This document shows, piece after piece, positions 33,258 through 41,796 of a stretch of 64,000 nucleotides of DNA; positions within the stretch are counted from its first letter, which is position 1, and every line of letters begins with the position of its first letter. Origin of the DNA: Janthinobacterium sp. TND4EL3 (lineage in GTDB: Bacteria; Pseudomonadota; Gammaproteobacteria; Burkholderiales; Burkholderiaceae_D); assembly GCF_900156175.1 (NCBI RefSeq), contig NZ_FTMV01000014.1, positions 156,994 to 220,993 of the forward strand, written 5' to 3'. The notes under the pieces were generated by a model. It saw nothing but the letters and a program-made list of their open reading frames with translations. It did not search any database and was not told the DNA's origin. The translations under genes and the position numbers were made by a program.

Positions 33258-34022
33258 ATGGAACAGAAATGGCCGCAGCAAATCTGGATCGTGCGTCACG
33301 GCCAAAGTGCCGGCAACGTGGCGCGCGATGCCGCCGAAGCGGAAAAGCAGCTGTTGATCGCCATCGCCGAGCGCGACGTCGATGTCCCCCTCTCCGAGCT
33401 TGGCGCGCACCAGGCGCAAGCCCTCGGCGACTGGTTCGCCACCCTCCCGCCTGAACAACAACCGACCGTCGTGCTGTATTCGCCCTACGTGCGTGCGCGG
33501 CAGACGGCGCAAGCCGTACTGGCGCGCATCGGTGCCGACAGCCTGAGCGCCGTGGTAGCCGACGAGCGCCTGCGCGAAAAGGAATTCGGCATCCTCGACC
33601 GCCTGACCGTGCACGGCATCGCCAGCAAATACCCGGAACTGTACGAACAGCGCCAGCACGTCGGCAAGTTTTACTTCCGCCCGCCGGGCGGCGAAAGCTG
33701 GTGCGACGTCATCCTGCGCCTGCGCAGCGTGCTCGACACCATCACCCGCGAATACCGGGGCGAACGGGTGCTGATCGTCGGCCACCAGGTCATCGTCAAC
33801 TGCTTCCGCTACCTGCTCGAGCGCTGCGACGAGCACGCCATCCTGGCCATCGACAAGGCGGCCGACGTGCCCAACTGCGGCATCACCTCGTACGCCTTCA
33901 ACCCCGCCCTGGGCAGGCACGGCAAGCTGCAGCTGGACCTGTGCAACTTCGTCGCGCCGCTGGAAGCGGCCGGCACACCCGTCACGGCCCAGCCCGACAT
34001 GCCGGCCGCGCCGAAATCCTGA
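33258..34022 (+). CDS. Histidine phosphatase family protein
   Basis: 254 residues from the ATG at 33258 (MEQKWPQQIWIVRHGQS), which has AAGG nearby. The RHG motif is in WIVRHGQSAGN, and the other conserved pieces are PYVRARQTAQAV, ERLREKEFGILD and VLIVGHQVI with the second catalytic His. It fits phosphoglycerate mutase-like phosphatases; the substrate is not deducible. It precedes nnrD on the same strand by 17 bases, so cotranscription is likely. Confidence 0.92.
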   Translation: MEQKWPQQIWIVRHGQSAGNVARDAAEAEKQLLIAIAERDVDVPLSELGAHQAQALGDWFATLPPEQQPTVVLYSPYVRARQTAQAVLARIGADSLSAVVADERLREKEFGILDRLTVHGIASKYPELYEQRQHVGKFYFRPPGGESWCDVILRLRSVLDTITREYRGERVLIVGHQVIVNCFRYLLERCDEHAILAIDKAADVPNCGITSYAFNPALGRHGKLQLDLCNFVAPLEAAGTPVTAQPDMPAAPKS

Positions 34023-34039
34023 TCCTTCGGAGCTCATCC

Positions 34040-34918
34040 ATGGACGCCACCGCCATCACGCCCTCCCTGCTGCGCTCCTGGCCGCTGCCCATGCCCCAGC
34101 CCGACGGCGACAAGGAAGTGCGCGGCCATCTGCTGATCGTCGCCGGCTCCGAAGAAATGCCGGGCGCCATCGTGCTGGCGGCCACGGCGGCCCTGCGCGC
34201 GGGCGCGGGCAAGCTGACCCTGGCGACGGGCGCGTCGGTGGCGGCGCAAGTGGCCGTCGCCATGCCCGAGGCGCGGGTCATCGGCCTGGACGAAACGGCG
34301 CTGGGCGGCTTCCGCCACGAAGCGCGCCACCAGCTGGCGCCGCTGGCCGGCAAGGTGGACGCCGTCCTCGTCGGGCCGGGCATGTGCGACACGTCCGCCA
34401 GCTGCGAGCTGATGCGCCACCTGCTGCCCCTGTTTGCCGGCAGCCGCCTGATTCTTGACGCCTGCGCCATGCAGGTCGTGCGCCAGCCCGCGCATTTCCG
34501 TTTTACGCAGCCGGTGCTGCTGACGCCGCACGCGGGCGAGCTGGCCCAGCTGATGGGCGTGACCAAGGACGCCGTGCTGGCCGACCCGCATGCCTGCGCC
34601 GTGGACGCGGCGCGGCGCTGGCATGCCGTCGTCGCCCTGAAAGGCGCCCTGACCGTCATCGCCCTGCCCGACGGCAGCAGCTGGACACATGCTGGCGGCA
34701 ATATCGGCCTGGCCATATCGGGTTCCGGCGACACCTTGGCCGGCATCATCACGGGCCTGGCGGCGCGCGGCGCGCCGCTGGAGCAGGCGTGCGCCTGGGG
34801 CATCGCCCTGCATGCGCTGGCGGGCGAACAGCTGGCCCTGCGCTTCGGCATGCTCGGCTACCTGGCGCGCGAGATCCCGGCCGAGATTCCCGCCCTGCTG
34901 CGTAATCTGGCGGCATAA
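34040..34918 (+). CDS. nnrD: ADP-dependent NAD(P)HX dehydratase
   Basis: 292 residues. The domain is the ribokinase-like NnrD unit: GHLLIVAGSEEMPGAIVLAATAALRAGAGKLTLAT at the start, LTPHAGELAQLMG, then GNIGLAISGSGDTLAGIITGLAARG with the catalytic Gly/Asp motif. It repairs hydrated NAD(P)H. No epimerase (NnrE) domain is attached, so epimerisation needs another protein. CGGAG lies before the ATG. Confidence 0.93.
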   Translation: MDATAITPSLLRSWPLPMPQPDGDKEVRGHLLIVAGSEEMPGAIVLAATAALRAGAGKLTLATGASVAAQVAVAMPEARVIGLDETALGGFRHEARHQLAPLAGKVDAVLVGPGMCDTSASCELMRHLLPLFAGSRLILDACAMQVVRQPAHFRFTQPVLLTPHAGELAQLMGVTKDAVLADPHACAVDAARRWHAVVALKGALTVIALPDGSSWTHAGGNIGLAISGSGDTLAGIITGLAARGAPLEQACAWGIALHALAGEQLALRFGMLGYLAREIPAEIPALLRNLAA

Positions 34919-35291
34919 AAACGGCATGAGCATGACGTGGCCGTGGCCATCAGCCAGGGAGTCGTCGCCACCCGACACCACGCCCGCATCGGGCGTGGAC
35001 TGGGAAGCGGCAGTACGCAAGGTTTCGTTGTAGAAATAAGCATGGCCGCTGCCAGTACGCCCTGTCCTGGCGCCTTCCCTGCCGTTCACGTGGCGCGTTT
35101 GCGCCATGTCAAAGCGGATCGCCGCTCCCCCAGCCGAGGGCCGCTGATTTGTAAATCCCGTGAACCTGCGCGCGCCTGCCTACTCTAATTTTTGCTAGCG
35201 ATGCCAGCCTTGCCACGACGGCCCGCCCGCACCGTGGCAGCCAGCCTGGCATGACCACCCACGACAGCTTTCCAACGAGAAAGGAACAATC
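34919..35291. other. Intergenic region after nnrD
   Basis: 373 bases without a credible gene. A minus-strand open frame covers 34919-35107 with protein-like composition (SGHAYFYNETLRTAASQS) and runs on antisense into nnrD. It has no SD and no recognised family, so it is not called; it may be a relic. No promoter for the lipoprotein at 35292 was fixed, although the AT-richer stretch 35186-35205 is the likely zone. Confidence 0.4.
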
Positions 35292-35633
35292 ATGACGGCC
35301 CCAACCCCTAGCACCAGCAAGCTTGTCCTCGGCACCGCCATCGTGTGCGCGCTGCTGGGCGGCTGCAACAAGCGCAACGAATCCACCACCACGGCCCCGG
35401 CGGCCGCACCGGCCACCACGCCCGCCACGGGCGGCAGCGGCACCTCGGGCACCGGCGGCACCACCACACCGGACACCACGGCACCGGCCACCCCATCCAT
35501 GGCGCCGGGCACCACCACCAACCCCGACGGCACGACGACGCCGCCGGCCAACCCGCCCGGCACCACGCCGGGAACCGGAACCGGGACCGGGACTGGAGCC
35601 GGAACGACGACGCCACCGCCACGCAGCAGCTAG
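35292..35633 (+). CDS. Low-complexity Thr/Pro/Gly lipoprotein
   Basis: 113 residues. SD (AAAGGAA) precedes the ATG. Signal sequence with lipobox LLGGC (Cys about 25), then a repetitive Thr/Pro/Gly/Ala tail (GSGTSGTGGTTTPDTT, TGTGTGTGAGTTTPPP). It looks like an unstructured surface or periplasmic lipoprotein, perhaps a spacer. No domain. Downstream are tandem 13-bp repeats and a terminator. Confidence 0.75.
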   Translation: MTAPTPSTSKLVLGTAIVCALLGGCNKRNESTTTAPAAAPATTPATGGSGTSGTGGTTTPDTTAPATPSMAPGTTTNPDGTTTPPANPPGTTPGTGTGTGTGAGTTTPPPRSS

Positions 35634-35681
35634 CAGCCCCAGCCGCCCCGCTCCAGCGCAGCGGCGGGACGGGCGGCAAGC

Positions 35682-35759
35682 GGTACAGGCAAGAGGTACA
35701 GGCAAGAGGTACAGGCAAGAGGTACAGGCAAGAGGTACAGGCAAGCGGTACAGGCAGGC
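35682..35759 (+). repeat. Tandem 13-bp repeat, about six units
   Basis: Unit GGTACAGGCAAGA: four exact copies followed by two variants (GGTACAGGCAAGC and GGTACAGGCAGGC). The period is not a multiple of three and the block lies outside genes, so it is non-coding slippage-prone DNA just after the Thr/Pro lipoprotein. Confidence 0.9.
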
Positions 35760-35798
35760 GGCACAACGCCGGCATCAGACTACCAGGGAATACCTGGC

Positions 35799-35830
35799 AA
35801 GGAGCCTTGCGACGAAGGCTCCTTCTTTTT
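35799..35830 (+). terminator. Intrinsic terminator after the lipoprotein gene
   Basis: AAGGAGCCTT-GCGACG-AAGGCTCCTT followed by CTTTTT. It faces plus-strand transcription and precedes the convergent RND gene. Confidence 0.9.
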
Positions 35831-35862
35831 CGCAGCGCAACAGTTCCCCCTGCCACGGCCCA

Positions 35863-38800
35863 TCAACGGGCGGGCGCCGCCTTCGCCGTGGCCCGTGCGC
35901 CCAACGCCTGATGGTCGGCCGCCAGGAACAGATACATGGCCGGCACGACGAACAGGGTAAACAAGGTGCCGATGGACAAGCCCGTAAAAATCACCAGCCC
36001 CATCGCGTGGCGTCCGGCCGCGCCCGCGCCCGAGGCGATCACCAGCGGCAGCACGCCAAACACCATGGCCGCCGTCGTCATCAGGATGGGGCGCAGGCGC
36101 ACGGCGGCGGCCTCTTCCACCGCCTCGCGCTTGCTCTTGCCCGTCTTTTGCAACTGGTTGGCCACTTGCACGATCAGGATGCCATGCTTGCTGATCAGGC
36201 CCATCAGGGTCACCAGGCCCACCTCCGTGTAGATGTTGATCGAGGCAAAGCCGAGGAAGATGAACATGGTGGCGCCAAACAGGGCCAGCGGCACGGAAAC
36301 GAGGATCACGACGGGGGCGCGGAAGCTCTCGAACTGCGCCGCCAGCGCCAGGAAGACGATCACCACGGCAAACAGCATGGTGACGACAAAACCGCCCGAC
36401 TCCTGCACGAACTGGCGCGACTGGCCCGCATAGTCGGCCGTGTAGCCGCTGGGCGCCACCTGGGCCAGCGTCTCGCGCATGAAGGCCAGCACCTCGCCCT
36501 GCGAGGCGCCGGACACGCCGGAAAGCGTCACGGAATTGAGTTGCTGGAAGCGGTTGATCGACTCGGGCACGACGTCGTACTGGATATGCGCGACGGTGCT
36601 GGCCGGTATCATCGCGCCGTCGGGCGTCTTGATATGGAAGTCCAGCACGGCCGACGGATTCAGGCGGTCCACCTGCAGCACCTGCGGGATCACCTTGTAG
36701 GAACGCCCGGCGATGGAAAAATAATTGACGTAGTTGCCGCCCAAAGCCGCGCCCAGCGCCTGCCCCACATCCTGCTGCGTCATGCCCAGCGCGGCCACGC
36801 TGTCGCGGTCGATCACGACGGTGGCTTGCGGTTTATCAATCTTCAAGTCCGTGTCGATGAAATAGAACTTGCCCGATGCGCGCGCCTTCTCCAGCACCTG
36901 CTGCGCGATGGCATCGAGGTTTTCAAACGGCTCCGTGGTGGCGATGACGAATTGCACGGGCAAGCCCGAGGAGCCGGGCAAGGCGGGAAACTGGAAAGCG
37001 GCCACGCGGGCGCCGGCGATCCGGTTCCAGCCCGCCTGCAAGTCCTGCTGCACCTCTTGGGCGCTGCGCGCGCGCTCGCCCCACGGCGTCATCAGCATGC
37101 CGCCAAAACCCGAGTTGACCGTCGGCACGCCCGTGATCTGGAACATCTGGCTGTATTCGGGCATGGCCTTGGCCACCTGGTAGATTTGCTCGGCATACAC
37201 CTGCATCTGGTCCGACGTGGCCGTCGGGTCGCCCACCACCTGCGACAGCACGACGCCCTGGTCTTCCTCGGGCGCCAGCTCGGACTGCGACATCCTGAAC
37301 ATCAGCCCCAGCACCACCATCAATAGCGCCGCCATGACGATGAGCACCACCCAGGTGTCGAGCAGCGCGTGCAGCAGGCGCTGATACCTGTCATGCACCT
37401 TGCCAAAGACGCGGTCGATGGCTTGCACGAAGCGGCCGCTGTCTTGTTCCGGGCGGAAAATGCGCGAACACATCATGGGCGACAGGGTCAGGGCCACCAC
37501 GCCCGACACGGCCACGGCGCCGGCCAGGGTGAAGGCGAACTCCGTGAACAGCGCGCCCGTCAGGCCGCCCTGGAAGCCGATGGGCACGTACACGGCGATG
37601 AGCACCACCGTCATGGCCAGGATGGGGCTGCCCAGTTCGCGCGCCGCCAGCAGGCTCGCTTCCAGCGGCGGCTGGCCCTGCTTCATGTGGCGGTCGACGT
37701 TTTCCACCACGATGATGGCGTCGTCGACCACCAGGCCGATGGCCAGCACGATGGCCAGCAAGGTCAGCAGATTGATGGAATAGCCGAGCGCCAGCATGGC
37801 CGTAAACGTGCCGATCAGCGACAGCGGCATGGCGATCACGGGCACGATCACGGCCCGCAGGCTGCCGAGGAACAGATAGATGACAATGGTGACGATCAGC
37901 AGCGCCTCGACCAGGGTCTTGATGACCTCCCTGATGGACGTATTGATGAAGAAAGTCGAGTCGTACACGATTTCCCCCGTCAGCCCGGCCGGCAGCTGCG
38001 ACTGGATATCGGGAAAGCTGGCGCGCACGCGCTGGGCCACGTCGAGGATATTGGCTTCCGGCGCCACCTTGATGCCGATGAAGACGGAGCGCACGCCGCT
38101 GAAGGCGACATTGAAATCATAGTTTTCCGACCCCAGCACGACGGTGGCCAGGTCTTCCAGCCGCACGATGGAGTCGCCGCTGCGCTTGACGACAAGTTTC
38201 CTGAACTCCTCGACCGAATGCAGATCCGTGCCTGCCGTCAGGGGAACGGTCACCATCTGGCCCTTGCTCGATCCCAGCGCGGCCAGGTAATTGTTATTGC
38301 CCAGGGCGGTACTCACCTCGGCCGCCGTCACGCCGAACGCGGCCATCTTGTCCGCATCGAGCCAGGCGCGCAGGGCGAACAGGCGCGCGCCCAGCAATTC
38401 CGCCGTCTGCACGCCGGCGACGGCGTCGAGCTTGGGCTTGACGACGCGGCTCAGGTAATCCGTCACATTATTCGTCGGCAAGGTCTTGCTGTAAAACCCC
38501 AGGTACATGGCGTCCGTCGTCTGCCCCATCTGCACCGTCAGCACGGGCGTCTGCGCCTGGGCGGGCAGCTGGTTCTTCACGGAACTGACCTGGGTATTGA
38601 TTTGCGTCAAAGCCCGGTTCGCGTCGTAATTGAGGCGCAAGGTGGCCGTGATGGTCGACACGCCGCTGCTGCTCGACGAAGACAGGTAATCGATGCCCTG
38701 CGCCTGGGCGATGGCCGATTCCAGCGGCTGCGTGATGAAGCCGGCCACCGTCTGCGCATCGGCGCCGTAATAGGTGGTGGAAATGGTCACCACGGCATTC

Positions 38801-38922
38801 TGCGTCTTCGGATACTGGTTGATGGGCAGGCTGAACAGGGAGCGCAAGCCCAGCACCACCAGCAGCAGGCTCACCACCATGGCCAGCACGGGCCGGCGGA
38901 TGAAGAGATCGGTGAAATTCAT
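35863..38922 (-). CDS. RND multidrug efflux transporter (HAE-1)
   Basis: 1019 residues from the ATG in MNFTDLFIRRPVLAMVVSLLL, six codons inside the longest frame. Twelve-helix inner-membrane pump with two large periplasmic loops. The proton-relay pair is visible in LVVDDAIIVVENVDRH (helix 4). The start pattern resembles MexW/MdtB-type HAE-1 pumps. It is the last gene of an OMF-MFP-RND operon (OMF 41625, MFP 40085). No local repressor gene was found. Confidence 0.95.
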   Translation of the reverse strand: MNFTDLFIRRPVLAMVVSLLLVVLGLRSLFSLPINQYPKTQNAVVTISTTYYGADAQTVAGFITQPLESAIAQAQGIDYLSSSSSSGVSTITATLRLNYDANRALTQINTQVSSVKNQLPAQAQTPVLTVQMGQTTDAMYLGFYSKTLPTNNVTDYLSRVVKPKLDAVAGVQTAELLGARLFALRAWLDADKMAAFGVTAAEVSTALGNNNYLAALGSSKGQMVTVPLTAGTDLHSVEEFRKLVVKRSGDSIVRLEDLATVVLGSENYDFNVAFSGVRSVFIGIKVAPEANILDVAQRVRASFPDIQSQLPAGLTGEIVYDSTFFINTSIREVIKTLVEALLIVTIVIYLFLGSLRAVIVPVIAMPLSLIGTFTAMLALGYSINLLTLLAIVLAIGLVVDDAIIVVENVDRHMKQGQPPLEASLLAARELGSPILAMTVVLIAVYVPIGFQGGLTGALFTEFAFTLAGAVAVSGVVALTLSPMMCSRIFRPEQDSGRFVQAIDRVFGKVHDRYQRLLHALLDTWVVLIVMAALLMVVLGLMFRMSQSELAPEEDQGVVLSQVVGDPTATSDQMQVYAEQIYQVAKAMPEYSQMFQITGVPTVNSGFGGMLMTPWGERARSAQEVQQDLQAGWNRIAGARVAAFQFPALPGSSGLPVQFVIATTEPFENLDAIAQQVLEKARASGKFYFIDTDLKIDKPQATVVIDRDSVAALGMTQQDVGQALGAALGGNYVNYFSIAGRSYKVIPQVLQVDRLNPSAVLDFHIKTPDGAMIPASTVAHIQYDVVPESINRFQQLNSVTLSGVSGASQGEVLAFMRETLAQVAPSGYTADYAGQSRQFVQESGGFVVTMLFAVVIVFLALAAQFESFRAPVVILVSVPLALFGATMFIFLGFASINIYTEVGLVTLMGLISKHGILIVQVANQLQKTGKSKREAVEEAAAVRLRPILMTTAAMVFGVLPLVIASGAGAAGRHAMGLVIFTGLSIGTLFTLFVVPAMYLFLAADHQALGARATAKAAPAR

Positions 38923-38936
38923 GGCGGCGCCTCGAC

Positions 38937-40085
38937 TCAATGTTCCTGCGGCGTGGGCTGCGGATTGTTGCGCGGCTCGACGACGTTGCTGATCACCACG
39001 GGGCTGCCGTTCTTGAGCTTGATCTGCCCGCTGGTGACGACCCGCTGCCCCTCGGCCAGCCCCGTCAGCACGGCCACCTGGTCGCCCCGCGTTTCGCCCG
39101 TCGTCACGAACACTTGCTGCACCACCAGGTCGCCCGCCTTCGGCGGGGGCGCGCCGGCCTTGGGCGGTGGCGCCGGATGCACGACGAAGACGGTGGAGCC
39201 GTACGGGTTATAGGTGATGGCCGTCTGCGGCAAGGTCAGGTATTGTTTCTTCCCGCCCACTTCCACGTGGACGTTGGCGAACATACCAGGCAGCAACTGC
39301 CGCTGGGGATTGGCCACCGTGGCTTCCACCTGCACATTGCGCGTGGCGGGGTCGACCTTGGAACTGATGGCGCTGACCTTGCCCGCAAACGCCGTGTTCG
39401 CATGCGCATCGCTGGACAGCGTCAGCACCTGGCCCACCTGCAGGCCGCCCAGCTGCTGTTGCGGAATATAGAAGTCGACATAGATGGGGTCGATGGTTTG
39501 CAAGGTCACGATCTTGTCGCCGGGATTCAAATACTGGCCCGGATTGACGGTGGTGATGCCGAGTTTGCCCGCGAACGGCGCGCGGATGGTTTTCTTTGCC
39601 ACCAGCGCCGCCTGCTGGGCCGCCAGTGCCTGCTTGCTTTTCAGGTCGGCCGCGTCGTTGTCGATCTGCGCCTGACTGATCGCCTGCACGGCAAATTGCT
39701 GGCGGTCGCGCGCCAGCACGGACGCGGCCAGTTCGGCGGCCGCCTCCAGCGCGCGCAGCTGCGCCAGGTCGGCGTCGGCGTTCAGCTGCAGCAACAGTTG
39801 CCCTGCCACCACTTCCTGGCCGGACTTGAAATGGATGGACCTGACGAGGCCGGCGATTTCGCTCGTCACGTCGACGCCGCGCACGGCCACCAGGGTGCCT
39901 ACGGAGGACAGCTGCGGTTGCCAGTCGACCTTGCGGATGATGGTTGCCGACACCGTCTGCGGCGCGGGCTTGGGCGAACTGGCCATGAGCTGGCGAATGT
40001 GCAGGAAAAATCCCAGCGCCAGCAGGGCAATCAACAGCGCCACCGCCCCCAGCATGATGAGCATGCGCTTCGTGCGTTTCGTCAT
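38937..40085 (-). CDS. RND periplasmic adapter (membrane fusion protein)
   Basis: 382 residues from the ATG at 40085. An N-terminal membrane anchor (MLIMLGAVALLIALLALGFFL) is followed by a lipoyl/beta-barrel adapter, as in AcrA/MexA families: GTLVAVRGVDVTSEIAGLVRSIHFKSGQEVVAGQLLLQL, the alpha hairpin, and TIRAPFAGKLGITTVNPGQYLNPGD. A Pro/Lys insertion (PAPPPKAGAPPPKAG) lies in the C-terminal domain. 14 bases separate its stop from the RND start and 34 bases separate it from the OMF gene. Confidence 0.93.
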   Translation of the reverse strand: MTKRTKRMLIMLGAVALLIALLALGFFLHIRQLMASSPKPAPQTVSATIIRKVDWQPQLSSVGTLVAVRGVDVTSEIAGLVRSIHFKSGQEVVAGQLLLQLNADADLAQLRALEAAAELAASVLARDRQQFAVQAISQAQIDNDAADLKSKQALAAQQAALVAKKTIRAPFAGKLGITTVNPGQYLNPGDKIVTLQTIDPIYVDFYIPQQQLGGLQVGQVLTLSSDAHANTAFAGKVSAISSKVDPATRNVQVEATVANPQRQLLPGMFANVHVEVGGKKQYLTLPQTAITYNPYGSTVFVVHPAPPPKAGAPPPKAGDLVVQQVFVTTGETRGDQVAVLTGLAEGQRVVTSGQIKLKNGSPVVISNVVEPRNNPQPTPQEH

Positions 40086-40119
40086 GGATGCCCTCCCCGT
40101 GTATTCCGGCGTCCAAAAA

Positions 40120-41625
40120 TCAGTCCCGGCCCGCCCTCGCCGGCAAGGTGGTTGTGGCGGCAACATTGTCCAGCGCAGGACGGTTCCACCAGCCGCCGCC
40201 CAGCGCCTGGAACAGCGCGGCGCTGTCGGCATGGCGGGCCGCCTGCGCCTGTACCAGGCCCACCCTGGCCTGCTGATAGGTGCGCTGGGCATCCAGCAGG
40301 CTCAGGTAGCTGATGGCGCCCAGCTTGAATTGCTGCGTACTCAAGGCCAGCGATTCGCGGGCCAGCGCCTCCACCTCGGCCTGCTGCTGCAAGGCGGCCG
40401 CATCGGCCTCGAGCGCGCGCAGGCTGTCCGCCACATTCTGGAAAGCGCCCAGCACGGTGGCGCGGTAATCGGCCGCCGCGCCCTCGTAGGCGGCGACAGC
40501 CGCACGCCGCTCCGCGCGCAGCGCGCCGCCATTGAAAATGGGCTGGGCCAGCCCGGCCGCCACGCCCCACACGGAGGAACCGCCGTGCAGCAGCGCGGGA
40601 ATGCTGGTGGCCAGGGCGCCCACATTGCCCGTCAGGGTGAACTGGGGGTACATGGCTGCCGTGGCGACGCCGATCTGCGCGCTGGCCTGCTGCAGCAGTG
40701 CTTCGCTGGCGCGGATGTCGGGGCGCTGGCGCACGAGGGCCGACGGCAGGGAGACGGGCAAGTCCCGCGGCAAGTGCAGCGACGCCAGGTCGAACTCGGG
40801 CATGCCGGGCTCGCTGGGCAGCCTGCCCGCATACACGGACAGCTGATGACGCGCCAGGGCCAGGGCTTTTTCCAGCGGCGGCAGGGTGGCCCGCGTCTGC
40901 GCCACCGTGTTGCGCTGGAGCAATACCGTGGCGCGAGCGATGGCGCCGAACTGGAATTGCTGTTCGATCAGGTCCAGCTGCTTCTGCTGCGCATCGAGTA
41001 TCTCGCCGGTGGCCTGCAGCTGGGCGCGCAAGGACGCCACGCGGATGGCCGTCGTCACCAGGTTGGCCGTCAGGGCCAGGTACGTCGCTTCCAGTTGATA
41101 TTGTCTGTAGTCGACCAGGGCTTGCAAGCCCTCCAGCTGGCGCTTGTTGCCCCCAAACACATCCAGCGCATACGACACATTCACGGAGGCGTTATACAAA
41201 TTGAGGACGCCGCCCACGCCCTCCAGGCTGCTGTTTTTCTCGCGGCTGGCGCCCAGCTGGGCGCGCACGTCCGGATACAGCAGGCGGCCGGACAGGGCGC
41301 GGTAGTTTTCATCGGCCTGGCGCAGGGCCGCCTGGGCCGACGCCAGGCCGGGATTGCGCGCGAGGGCGCCGCGCACGAGCTGGTCCAGCGCCGGCGACTG
41401 GAACAGCGTCCACCATTGCGCGGGAATATCCTGGCCCGGCACGAAGCGCTGCGCCTGGCCGGCCGGACCGGGCGCCGCCGCCGTTTGCGCCGGCAAGGGC
41501 GCCGGGGTATAACTGTCGCCGCCGCCGGGGGCGGCGGGACGCTGGAAGTCCGGCCCGACGGCGCACGCGGCCAGCAGGCATGCCGTGAGGATGCCGAGTA
41601 TGGGCTGCCGGAGGCTGGAAAACAT
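40120..41625 (-). CDS. Outer membrane efflux lipoprotein (NodT/TolC family)
   Basis: 501 residues. Lipobox LLAAC (Cys about 22) gives an outer-membrane lipoprotein of the NodT/OprM type. Two repeats of a coiled-coil barrel-tunnel pattern are visible (LVRGALARNPGLASAQAALRQADENYRALSG and LVRQRPDIRASEALLQQASAQIGVATAAMYPQFTLTG). First gene of the minus-strand efflux operon with adapter and pump downstream. Confidence 0.93.
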   Translation of the reverse strand: MFSSLRQPILGILTACLLAACAVGPDFQRPAAPGGGDSYTPAPLPAQTAAAPGPAGQAQRFVPGQDIPAQWWTLFQSPALDQLVRGALARNPGLASAQAALRQADENYRALSGRLLYPDVRAQLGASREKNSSLEGVGGVLNLYNASVNVSYALDVFGGNKRQLEGLQALVDYRQYQLEATYLALTANLVTTAIRVASLRAQLQATGEILDAQQKQLDLIEQQFQFGAIARATVLLQRNTVAQTRATLPPLEKALALARHQLSVYAGRLPSEPGMPEFDLASLHLPRDLPVSLPSALVRQRPDIRASEALLQQASAQIGVATAAMYPQFTLTGNVGALATSIPALLHGGSSVWGVAAGLAQPIFNGGALRAERRAAVAAYEGAAADYRATVLGAFQNVADSLRALEADAAALQQQAEVEALARESLALSTQQFKLGAISYLSLLDAQRTYQQARVGLVQAQAARHADSAALFQALGGGWWNRPALDNVAATTTLPARAGRD

Positions 41626-41727
41626 GGTGCAGGTCCGATACGTTGCCGTGCCACATTACCGTTGAAAAATATCCCCGTACGGACCGGCGGATCTGCCCAT
41701 CCGTTCTACGATTGTAGAGCACCAGAC

Positions 41728-41757
41728 GTAAAAAGAGCCTTCCGAAGAAGGCTCTTT
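41728..41757 (-). terminator. Intrinsic terminator of the second RND operon
   Basis: On the minus strand, AAAGAGCCTTC-TTCG-GAAGGCTCTTT is followed by a T-run. It ends the transcript of the RND gene at 41797-45018 and separates the two efflux operons. Confidence 0.9.
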
Positions 41758-41796
41758 GACCTGGCACAAGGAATGCGCAGTCGAGGCTGGCTTGAA

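Noticed and set aside
35682..35759. CRISPR array
   Set aside because: The 13-bp units are directly adjacent without spacers and are too short; they form a simple tandem repeat.
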